From Pogona vitticeps (lineage: Eukaryota; Chordata; Lepidosauria; Squamata; Agamidae), in NCBI RefSeq assembly GCF_051106095.1, contig NC_135784.1, positions 148,401,428-148,465,427 of the forward strand: a stretch of DNA of 64,000 bases. The letters run 5' to 3'. This document shows positions 43,102 through 55,100 of this stretch, one piece after another (positions within the stretch are counted from its first letter, which is position 1; each line of letters opens with the position of its first letter). The position numbers and the translations under genes were made by a program. The notes under the pieces were generated by a model. That model made no database searches. It saw nothing but the letters and a program-made list of their open reading frames with translations, and had not been told where the DNA came from.

Positions 43102-46100
43102 GTACGTAAAGGGGAGGCGGGAGGGGAACTAAGTGGGCACACTCGAGCCCGGTCGACTCCTCTGCTCGCCCTCCCGCCCGCCTTCTGGGAAAGAAAGACT
43201 GACTTTAAAAAAAGCCTTTCCAGGCTTGATCAGGGAGGGAAAAGGAGGGAGGGAGGAGGAGGAAGAACAAGAACGACCCGGGGCAGGGGAAAATGGGCAA
43301 AAGGGGATGAGGTAGGCCGCGGAAGAGCATCAGGTGGAATGAGCTGGGCCGGAGAAGTGTGGGAAGGGGCAGGGCAAGGGAGGAAAGGCTGCGGGAGGAT
43401 CTGCAGGAGTCCTCAAAAGAACTCTCCTTTTGGGTGGGCTTTTCCCGCCAGATGTCCTTGGATCGGGGTTTTATACGGAGTTAATAGACAGATGCTATGT
43501 TCTCTAGTATCCGTTCCCATGGCTGCTGCTTCTCCGATTTAAGATGTTTTTGGATTGGGCAGGAGTGTACTATGTGCTGCCAACCAGAACCAATTTATAG
43601 CCATCCTAATAGGGTTTTCAAGTGAAACAACATATTTCAGGAGTGGTTCTATGAGTTTACATGGCTGTGGGGATTCGAACCCAGATCACCTGAGCCCTAG
43701 TCCATCACTCTATCCATTACAACCCACTGGCTGAAATCCAGTATTAAGTCACAACTAGAGTAGGAATCAGTAAACAGAGGAATTTAATCACCGGTCCCCA
43801 CTAATTCAGTAGGCCTACTATAAAACCCTAATGGATTTCAGCCATTGTATTACAGTTCCCATAATTCTCACACAGCACAGCCATCAAGAAGGGTGTGATG
43901 GTCCAACACAACCATACACCTCCAGAGGAGCGAAGGCTGTTATGTGAGTTAACCTCCTGTTGGTCCTGTTGGTAGTTCAAGAAATCTGAGGCCCAACCCA
44001 AAGGCCTGATGTTTCCCCTTCATCATTTTCTAGCTTTGTGTGTTGGCTGCAGTGCCCCATAATTATTCCCTTTGCTTTGGTTTTCTTCCTGTCCTCTCTC
44101 CTGCATTGACCTTTTCTATTATTTCTGGTAGAGCAGAAGTCAGAGAAAGGAAGACTTGTTTAACAACAGAAGTCACAGGAAATGCTATGATGCTGTGTTC
44201 ACAAGCTAAGACCCAAGGATAGATTCAATTGTTTTGCTTCTTAAACATCTGATTAGAAAGGTGCCTGTAAAAGAGCAGCTTTTATGGACTCTTTTTAGAA
44301 AATGACAAAATGTTTTGAGAGAATGCCTTATGAGCCTTCCTCTGGATTTAATTCTTACTGTATATCAGGACACACACTTGCAGAACAGTATCATATAATA
44401 GAGTAGATACAGGCATTGGTTAAAACTAAGCTTTAGCACGCCTTGCTTCTGCCCTAGGTTGTGGAAAGAGGAAACTGCACATCTCTACCTTGCATTTGTT
44501 TATGTGCTTCAGAAACCAGCAGGGGTGCCAGGCCTGACCCACTTTTCTGATGAGCAATTACAGTAACATAGAGCTAGCAGCTTATGATTCTCCAGGTGGT
44601 GTTAGATTACAACTCCCATTGTCATTTCCCATTGACTACTCTGGTTAGTGCTGATGGGAGCTGCAGTCCAACAGTATCTGGATGACCACAGTTTGCTTCT
44701 GCCTGCTCTAATCCACAAAGCAACCTGTAAAATTGCTGAAATAGGAAGTAACACACTTTGGAGTTCTATATTACTGCTCCATGTTTTTATATCCTAAAAT
44801 AATCATGTGCTGTGAAGTCAATTCTGACTTATGGAGACCCTTTTCAGGGTTTTTCAGGCAGAGAACACTCAGAAGTGGTTTACCATTCCCATCGGGGGAC
44901 ACCCAAAGACTATGCAGCGTGCCCAAGGCCACTCAAGTTGGCTCTACTCGCAGGAGGCACAGTAATGAGGAACTGAACTTCCAGTCTCTGGCTCCACAGC
45001 CATTGAGCCGTCCAGCTAACTCAAGTTATTTTATACATTCCTTTAATAGGCAATTTAGAGTATGCCCCCCAGTACTTTTGAATACAACCAGGAAGCTCTT
45101 CTTTGGCCAAATAGAAATAAATTTCACGTCCTCGTGGTTTATTTGCAGTACAAAAAAAAATCTTTAAAAAAATCACAGTGAAGGCAGCTGAAAACATATT
45201 TTCACTTCTTCTGGTTTAATGTTTCTTAGATAATATAATTCAACAGCTAAACTTAGCAGTTTCTGAATAAGGCTATTTAATGAGTCTGCCTACTGCAGTT
45301 TGTTACTGAGCAGTTTCTAAAATGGTATGCAAATTATATTATTTGCATTTCAGGTACACAATAAGCCACCTGCCACTGATATGATTACAGCATTGTTCTT
45401 AGTAAATCTTACAGCATTGGGAGTAAGGTGTACCTGTAAGCCACTACTGAAGTCTTAATAATATCAAGTTAAGGCTAGCTTAAATCCCACTGATTTTAAA
45501 TGGTCTGTTGTAACCATGATTAAGTCTGAATCTAGCCCATAATGTGGGTGGTGATGCAGCATCTAATCCACAAATACATGAACAGGAAATATCTTTGCTC
45601 TTAGCCGAACATGCAGAAATGAGAGGAAATGTAACAGCTGTTGAGAAGTAGATTAAAAGATGTTTAACTGGTCTGTGAAATATTTTACCTTACAATATGC
45701 TAGATGGACATCAGGTTTACTTAATATCTGAAGTTTATACGTTCATTTGGAAGAATTGTCAGGAGATAACAGTTTTATTCCCTCTGTTTTCAGAAATAGG
45801 AAGTAGACAGCAGAGGAAAGAGTACTCCTGAATGTGTTTCTCCACTTCTTCAGGTACTCTGTCAAAGACAGAAGGGATCTGTCAGGGCAAGTTGCCATAG
45901 CATTATGTCTTGTCTCTAAATCAGTACCGAAAATAATATTAATCTTGGATGAATCAAAGGGAATTTGAATGAGTTTGTGATTAAGCACAAGCGAATAAAG
46001 GAAAATCAGAGACAAATTGCTTTACTGAATCAAATTAATCATTGCAGCAGTCCTCCAGTTTGTCTCCAACAGTAGCTGGACAAATATCTCTGGAAGTTCA

Positions 46101-49100
46101 GCAGTAGGAGCCCTTAGAGAAATTACACATCCCTAGTTTCTGTTTAGCACGTAGTATTCAGTAATGTATTCCCATGAGACACAGAGATTCAGAAATGCTG
46201 CTTTATGTTAAGTCACACCAATGATGCATTTAGGCAAGTATTGTCTGCTGTGACTGTCAGTGTTTCTCCAGGAAGAGACCCTTCCATTAGCTACAGCCTG
46301 TGACGTTTTGACCTGGGAAGGAGCTTTCCTTTCTACTAATTTTTACACTAGCTAAGGCAGTTGCAGACACTACCCAGGCACTTTTTCATACCTTTTAATG
46401 CCTGAAGTCCTAGCCACCATTCCTTAGTGCCAGTAGAGAAGTCTTTAAACTGCAAGAACACCCTCCAAGTATTTGTGGGCTATTCCTTTTACTGTCCCAG
46501 CCAAAGCCTCCTTTGCGCAAGCTGGTATCCACCTAGATCATGCAGATGTTCTATGTGAGTTTCTCAGTGTAAATAAAACTCTGTGTTCCTAATGATAAAA
46601 TATGACTTCGTAGGATATGGATGTATTTTCCTTTATTAGTAGTCTGGGTTCTCTATTCTTAGTTCTGTATAGAACAAATAATTTTTGTTCTGTATAAAAC
46701 AAACAAATTGGATTTTTATTTAGGGATGACAGGTGGTAGGTGTGAAGGGAAAATATGGTTCTTAGATGGGAACAATAAGGATTAAAAGAGCAATAAAGAT
46801 CATCAGAATTTAAATTTCAAAATAATTATATCACAAATTCTCAAGCTTCCTTACACACGCACTCTTAACTGCCATAGACAGACTTCTCTTCATAAACCCT
46901 GTAATAGACTGCTACTTGCAAACAAACTTTTTACTTCCTCCAACTTTCTGATTTCTTTCCCCAACTGAACTCTCACCAGACCCCAAAATCCTACCACATT
47001 CCAATCACGCTAGCCTTCTAAGCTGTGGATCCCCAGAGTGCTCTGCCAAGAACATCCACAACCCAGGCACCCAAAATCCTTTATCTAGAAACCTCATGTA
47101 AGTAATTGAACATAAGTTTATACATTGAGCCTGTCGCTGCTGTTTAAACAACTGTCATGTAAAATCTTGAAAGGAATGTTATCCTCTGGAGAAGGAAGTG
47201 ATTCCTTCTCTTTGGCATTGCAATGCAACAGCTGCCTTTCTTTATAGATCCCCTGTTTCATCCCATCCAAATTCCAGATGTGCCCATTTCTGAAAAAAGC
47301 AAAGACTGGCCTGCAGTAAATTAGTCTGGGCTTTGGCATTCTGTATCTTCATAATATGTTCTTCAGAGGCTGTAAATACCCCATGAAATTAGCTCTGTGT
47401 TTATCATGCTGCAGATTTCTGATTTATTGTTAACAGTATTAGTCCTTTCCCACAAATGTGGGAATCCAGGGTTTACGTTCTAACAATGTGGAACAGTTAT
47501 GTAAAGCTATTGATTTCCATAGCATTATACTGTAGAATCTTTATTGCATTTATCCTGTCAGAAATAATGGACAGCCTCATTTATGCATAATGCAGTAGTG
47601 TAAATTGTTGAGATGAATTTTCGCTACCTAACAAGTCATTGCTTGTATTCCTCATTGTGCCAGGTCTCATGACCAGTATGCAGTAAGGCATATGAACAGT
47701 GACTTGTTAACTAGCAGCAGTTTATCACTGTGATTGCTGCCATTGCACTCATGTGGTATAAATAACTAATAGGATTCTGACTGATATAAGTCACTATCAT
47801 TTCCAATTTGTAAATGGAGGACTGACTTAACCAAAACTATAATTAATGCATAGCTGAATGGGAGGAATGCTTAAGTGTTCCACATCTAAACTGTGCCACA
47901 GCACCAAGATTAGGGCTGCTATTTAATTTTCTTTTGTATCAGCTGAGCAATCCTAGTAATGACATATTCTCTGATCAAAGAGGGTTTACTGTTGACATCA
48001 GGGAGACAAAGCACGGCTTTAGGGTGAAGCAGTCAGGAGTGTTTAGATTGTAGATATGAGTGAGTGTGAGCAGCTAAAAGTGTAGACAAGGCTAGAATTA
48101 GTTATGAAAAGTTTTCCTGAAATTGAAGTTTGAATGAGTAGTTTTAAAAAAAAATCTGCCTGTTGTTTTAGGAGGAGGAGAACGTTCTAGGGATGAAATA
48201 AAAAAAGGTAGAGAGTGTACAACTGGAGAGCTGGAAGAGGAGGCATAGGGATCTGTATGCAGGAGTAAATGCTGATTTGCCCTAGATAAATTTCTAAAAT
48301 ATAATAATGATAATGTGCCATCAAGTCAATTCTGACATGGCAACCCTTTTCAGGGTTTTCTAGGTAGAGAGTACTCAGAAATGGTTTACCATTCCCTTCT
48401 TCTGAGGGTGCCCTGGGACTGTGCAGTTTGCCCCTCAAGGCCACACAGGCTATCTCTCATCCCAGGAAGCACAGTGAGGAATAGAACTCCCATTTTCTGG
48501 CTCTGCATCCAGATAAGTAAACCAATAAGCTATCCAGCCAAGCCCTTCTCCAGAATGTGCTGCTCTCAAATTTTGAGTGACAATCAGAATACCTCTGATC
48601 TGCCACATAAGTTATGTGGTTAAAGGCAAAAGAGATTTCTATTATGGACATGGAAGTCACCGTTGTTTCAGTTCATAAAATGCTAACGACCTTTTACTGA
48701 TAAGAGTCCCAAAGCTTTATAGCATTTCATGCCAACTGACCATTCAGAGCGGGGTTATACAGTGGTGCCTCGCATAGCGAGGTTAATTGGTTCAAAAAAA
48801 AACATCGCTATGGGAAAACATCGTTAAGTGAAACGTGTTTTCCCATAGAGATGCATTGAAAACCGGATAATCCGTTCCAATAGGAACGGATTATCCGGTT
48901 TTCTCCCCCACTATCGGGCGCAGCCCTTTGGGAGAAGCCTCGGGGGAGGGGGGGAAGACGGCATCGGCTCCTGCCTTCTCCCCCACCACCTGGCTTCTCC
49001 CAAAGGGCTGCCCTGACTGTGCTTGCAGCAGCGGAAGAGGTGCCCAGTGCTGCAAGCACAGTCGGCCATGCCTCCCACCCTTCTCAAGCCGCAGGAGGTG

Positions 49101-52100
49101 GGTGGTGGGTGGGAGGCATAGCCGGACTCCTTGGCAGGCACCGCGGCTCGGATCCGATCCGAGCCGCGGTGCCTGCCGAGGAGTCCGGCCATGCCTCCCA
49201 CCCTTCTCAAGCAGCAGGAGGTGGGGGGGTGGGAGGCATAGCCAGACTCCTCGGCAGGCACCGCGGCTCAGATCCATCCGGATCCCCCCACCCTCTCCCC
49301 GCGGCTTGGATCCGACCCGCGGCAGGCTACCCCATGCATGGTCGGACTCCTGAGAGTCCGACCATGGCCGGGGAAGCCGGCCGCGGGGAAGGGGAATCCC
49401 AGCGGTGGCCTCGGAAGGACCCTTCGGAAGGGTCCTTCCGAGGCCACCGCAGGCATTTTCCCCCAGCTGAGTGGCGGGAGCTTCAAAGCCCCGCCGCTCA
49501 GCTGGGGGAAAATATCGGCAGTCGGCGGTGGCTTTGGATGGATCCCAAAGCCACCGCCGACCGCCGACATTTGCCTTCCGAGCTCTCAAAGGGCTTCCCC
49601 ACCACACATTGGAGAAAGCCCTTTGAGAGCTTGGAAGGCTCTCAGCGGCAGCGGGGACAGGGTAGGGGGTGTCCGAATGGCTTCCAGGCGAAGCACTGGA
49701 AGCCATTCGGAACCCCCCTGCCCCCGCCGCCGCTTGGATCCAGCCCCCGGCCGGTTCCCCTTGCATGGTCTGATCCGACCATGCAAGGGGAACCGGCTGG
49801 GGGCCGGATCTAAGCTCCTACCGCCACCGCCACCGCTTGGATCCGGCCCCCGGCCGGTTCCCCTTGCTTGGTCTGATCTGACCATGCAAGGGGAACCGGC
49901 TGGGGGCCGGATCAAAGCTCCTACCGCCGCCGCCGCTGCTTGGATCCGGCCCCCGGCCGGTTCCCCTTGCACGGTCGGATCAGACCACGCAAGGTGAACC
50001 GGCCGGGGGCCGGATCCAAGCGGTGGCGGCGGCGGTAGGAGCTTAGATCCGGCCCCCAGCCGGATCCAAGCTCCTACCGCCGCCGCCGCTGCTTGGATTC
50101 TCCCCCCGGCCGGCTTTCCCTTCCATGGTCGGACTCTCTGGAGTCCAGCCATGGATGGGGTAACCGGCCGGGGTGAGAATCCAAGCTCCTACCGCTGCCG
50201 CCGCCGCTTGGATCCGGCCCCCGGCCGGTTCCCCTTGCACGGTCGGATCCGACCATGCAAGGGGAACCGGCCGGGGGGCGGTTCCAAGCGGCGGCGGTGG
50301 CGGTGGGGCTTGGATCCGCCTCCCGGCCGGTTACCCCATTCATGGCCGGACTCCTGAGAGTCCGACCATGGAAGGGGAACCGGCCGGGGGGCAGATCCTA
50401 GCCCTGGATGCCTGATAGGCATCCGGACCCCTGCCGCCGCGGCTTGGATCCGCGTTGCGGCCGGCTACCCCATCCATGGTCGGACTCCTGAGAGTCCGAC
50501 CATGGCGGGGGTAGCCGGCCGCGGGGCGGATACAAGCGGCGGCGGCGGCGGGGGTCCGGATGCCTTTTAGGCATCCGAAGGGGAATCCCGGCGGTGGCCT
50601 CGGAAGGACCCTTTGGAAGGGTCCTTCCGAGGCTACCGCCGGCATTTTCCCCCAGCTGAGCAGCGGGGCTCCCGCTCAGCTAGGGGAAAATGCCCCCTCC
50701 GAAGGGGAATCCCGGCGGTGGCCTTGGAATGACCCTTCGGAAGGGTCCTTCCGAGGCTACCGCCGGCATTTTCCCCCAGCTGAGCAGCGGGGCTCCCGCT
50801 CAGCTAGGGGAAAATGCCCCCTCCGAAGGGGAATCCCGGCGGTGGCCTTGGAACGACCCTTCGGAAGGGTCCTTCCGAGGCTACCACCGGCATTTTCCCC
50901 CAGCTGAGCAGCGGGAGCGGTCCTTTGGAGGCTCCCGCCACTCAGCTGGGGGAAAATGGGGCCCATGGGGAAAACATCGCAAAGCGATTTTTCCCCATAG
51001 GCAACATCGCAAAGCGATGGCAAAAGAGATTGCTTTTTTGCCATCGCTATGCGAATTCATCGTTAACCGGGGCACTCGTTAAACGAGGCACCACTGTATT
51101 TGGGAATACTTCATAGTGTACTGTGCCTTCTGCGCTGTGCCACTTTAAACTATAAACGAAAGATAGTGTGTTTGGATGTCCCTAAATAGAAGACCTTCCT
51201 CTATTTCCGACAGTAGCTAGTGAGAAAACTAGTCTAGAATTGTATTCCTCTGCATGCTGTCTTTCTTCAGGCAAGGTGTTTTGTATGATAAGAAACATTC
51301 AGATAATTTTCTGTGCGCCGTGTTAAATGGTATGGTCTCTCTCTTTCCTATTCCACTCCCATTAGTGTTGAGGCACAACTCTGGGTGGTTACAACAAATA
51401 TAATAGAAAACAAAAATAAAGATGGAAACATTAAAAGCAACAACAATAACCCTAAAAACAGATGGCACCGACTAATCATATAAATCTAGAGCATGTGTTT
51501 CTACAGTTTGGATCATTCCTTGGTAGATGAGTTTGTTTTAAACCAAATTAAATCAAATAAAGGTTAATTAAAAAATCTAATTGATTTCAATAAAAATTAG
51601 CGCTTTCTTTGACAATTTAAATTGTAAAAGTCATTTAAAAAATTTAAATCATTATTTAAATCAATTTGATTTTTAAAAAATCCACGTTGCTTTCCACAAC
51701 AATAAATGGCCCCATTACAAAAGTTGACTAGTGGAACTGAGGTGATGGGGAAGCTGGAGTGGGTTGTGTTCATCCCTTGGGGAAAGTTATAAAAGGTGGA
51801 TTGTGGAGTAAAACTGTAAACCAATAAATTATACTCCAGCTAGTTCTTGGCCCTACCCACAACTGTATCTTTCACAACACAGCCATTGCTGTTAGCATTT
51901 GGCAGCCTGCCTAGTCATGCCATTCTATCAGGATGTGCTCCATGACATTTAAAAGTCTTTGCTGTGTTTAGTTCCATCATGTGTTGTGTTTCCTGCTTTA
52001 CGGGTTTGCATCTCTCTCTATATATATATACCTAACTGCATAACTGGATGTAAACTGAATATATATCCAGTTTATAGTTAGGAGTTTGGTACATTGCAAA

Positions 52101-55100
52101 CATCTAAATAACTATGACGTTTGTCTCTCAGAGGAAATACGTCTGACATGTAGATTGTTGATGTATTACAAATTGCATCCTCATTTACTGGCAAAAGACA
52201 GATTTGTTTTAAGAAGGCCAGGGGAAGCTATGTTCACCTTTTCTGACATTTCTGTCTCTTGAATGAATGGACTTGGGACTGGAGTGGTCAATGCATATTG
52301 TATATGTCATTTGGGGATGGATGGATGAAAAAACAGACTTGCTGGATTATGCCAAATGTCAGTTAATGAGGTACGTATATGTGTGTGCAAGATAATGAAA
52401 GATAAAATATGCAGATGGAGAAATGCAGGGGGAAATGATGACATCCAGTTGATGCATCTCCACCACATAAATGGTGATGATGCCATCACCTACAATGTTA
52501 ATATTTATTTTAATTTAAAACTTCCCCAACTTCAAATTCTGAAGCTCTCCAGGAAGCCCCTTTGACATGAGTAAGACTTTGGGAGCCTTGGGATCAGGGA
52601 GAAGCTCTTAATATTGGAAAATCAGTGTTGGTTGTCCTGCTGCAGTGATCTGGTGATGATTTCCCAGTATTAAAAGCTGCCCAAAATCAGGATTATTTAA
52701 ATCAGTTTTATTTAAATCATGATTCTAACTTTAAAAAATGATTTTTGAGGATTTAAATTAAAAAAGAGAATTTTTAAATTTAAATTCATGATTTAAATCA
52801 ATTAAATTTTTACAAAAGTCACTGATTTTTATCCACACTGCCCATTATTCTGAGACTCCCAGAGTCTTCCCTATGGCAAAAGGGATCCCTGGGAAGCTTT
52901 GGAATTTGAAGGGGGTAGATAAGAAGTTTTAAACTAAAATGAGATCAAGATAAATGTTACCAGGTGTGGATGTAATTACTGTTTCTTCCTGGTGGAGTTG
53001 CATGAACTGGATTTCAGCCAATATATAATGTCTCAGTAATTTAGAAAGAAAACGGTAGATACATTAGGCAGCTAAGGAAAAGAATACTTTGATGAAATAG
53101 AGGAACTTCTTTTTTTATCATACAGTGGTGCCTCGACTTACGAACGTCCCTACTTATGACCATTTCGAGTTACGACTAGCTCCAGCTGCAAAATTTTGCT
53201 TCAACTTGCGGCTGGAGCTTCCAAACAGAAAAAGGCAGGGGGAAAAGGCGGGAAATTCAGATTTCTAACTGTAGGTGGTGACGAGGCTGCTTCTTTGTAG
53301 CTCTTTCGCCCCAGCCGTTAGAGAGTGTGCGATCAGAGAAGGCTGCCTGGTAAGGTAAGGTGCTGCTTTCTGCTTTTTGAAAACTGTTCTGGGTGTTTTT
53401 GCAGTGTGGTTTTGTACTGGGGGGGTGTTATGTTTCTGTGGTGTGATGGGTCTTGGGGGGGTTGTTTGTTTTTTGTTTTTTTCCCCATTTCCGATGGGTC
53501 TTGGGGGGTTTGGTTGCTTTTTGGAGTGTTTTCCCCCATTTCCAATGGGTCTTGGGGACGGTTGTTTTTTGGAGTGTTTTTTCCCATTTCCAATGGGTCT
53601 TGGAAGGTTGGTTGCTTTTTGGAGTGTTCTTTCCCCATTTCCGATGGATCTTGCATGCTTCCCTTGCTTTTTGCATTTCCAATCTGATCCTTTTGTTCTC
53701 TGTGCATTTCTGACCTGGGTCCCTTTGTTCTCTGTGCATTTCCGATCTGCTCCGTTTGTTTTCTGTGCATTTCCGATGGGTCTGGCATGCTTGATTGGTT
53801 TTCTTCCCCTCCCTCTTAGCCGGAAGGGATTAGTTGCATTTCCAATGAATCTTGCAGTGATTTCTTTTGGGGGGGGGGGTATTTTTTTTCTTTGGCCAGA
53901 ACTGATTAATTGCATTTCAGTGCATTTCAATGGTAAATAGTGCTTCGACTTACCACCATTTCGACTTACGCCCATCTTCCAGAACCAATTAAGTTCTTAA
54001 GTTGAGGCACCACTGTATACCTTTTACTATAGGATAACCTGTCTGTTATTGTGATAGCTGTTCACCCAGAGAATAATATTGCTGGGCAAGCCTGTAATAG
54101 TTTAAAAAAAAAAAAACCACCAAGACTGCAAGTGGCAATTTTTTGCTAAAGGCTCTTCTTCCCACTTCTTCAGGCTCTCAAAGGCTTCCCCAGAGCAAAA
54201 AGCAGCCCTGTGGAGTCACAGAACCTGAAAATGAAGAGAGGAAATTTTGCCATGAGTTGAAATTAAACGTTTCCAGTGTCCAATCTGGGTTATGCTGTCG
54301 AAAAGTTACACTATCCAATTTTGCCCAGTGATAACTACCATCAAGCTGATTGTGGCTAATGGCAACCCTTTCCATTTTTTTCTGGGTACCTTCCATTATA
54401 TGTTATTGAGGGTCACTCCTAGGCCAGTAGCTGTAGTATATTGTAACCTAAGATACATTTCGCTATGGCACTTGTCTTCAGTCTCCTTATTATCTTCTCA
54501 TTCATGACCTCAGTCAGTCACGAAGGGTATGGGCTGGAAATGTCAGTGCTTCTGACAGGTGTGGCAGGCAATGTGCAGAGTTTGCTCGCTGTTTAGCTGT
54601 GACAGTGTGGTGCAATTGTGTAAGGAGCATCTGAATAATGAAGAGATTTGGTAGCAGATTGATGACTGCTTTCACATTCTCTGCAAATGTCTAACCTTTG
54701 ATTTGTATCTTAGGATATATTAAGGTACAGTAGTTGTCCAACTGAACTTCAAACTGTATGGCTTGTAAGATCGGGCAAGGCAGCAATGAATGTCATGGTT
54801 TGTACCTGTCAATGTCCATTTGGTGAAACAAGCTATCAGTCTTTCCCTGCGGAGTATTCTCAAATTGCTTTTGTCATTAGTCACAGGAATGAGTACCCTA
54901 TAAGGCTGAAGTTGTGGTGTGACGGCACATGAGACAGAATACGTGTAGGTCTTGACAAGCAGGTTACTTTCTGGTCAGTGTCTGGGTGGGCACTCTCCAG
55001 GAACTTGATATATTTGAGAATTCTATATATGCTGCCTTGAATTATATCGATGAAAGTGTAGAATAGAAATAAATATGGATTCTTGAGCAAAGCATCCTTC

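Larger units (their letters stand above)
42400..43180 (+). promoter_or_regulatory. WIPI1: WIPI1 CpG-rich promoter
   Basis: GC- and CpG-rich sequence ends in WIPI1 exon 1. It has CCAAT boxes at 42687-42691 and 42816-42820, an E-box at 42653 and several GC boxes (GGGGCGGGGCC near 42716). No TATA box is seen. Overlapping open frames in this stretch are Pro/Arg-rich noise. Confidence 0.75.

Noticed and set aside
42393-43542. Open frames of up to 202 codons around WIPI1 exon 1
   Set aside because: The real WIPI1 frame starts at 43034 behind an in-frame stop and splices at 43102. The longer frames are GC-rich shadows.
48891-50907. Long open frames (up to 291 codons) on both strands in the GC-rich interval
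   Set aside because: They follow from palindromic repeats that read similarly on both strands. They lie inside a transposon, have no domain that I recognise, and overlap in several frames.
53265-53975. Minus-strand open frame of 236 codons
   Set aside because: It is a repetitive reading (KTHRKWG-like) of the tandem units in MITE 7, not a gene.
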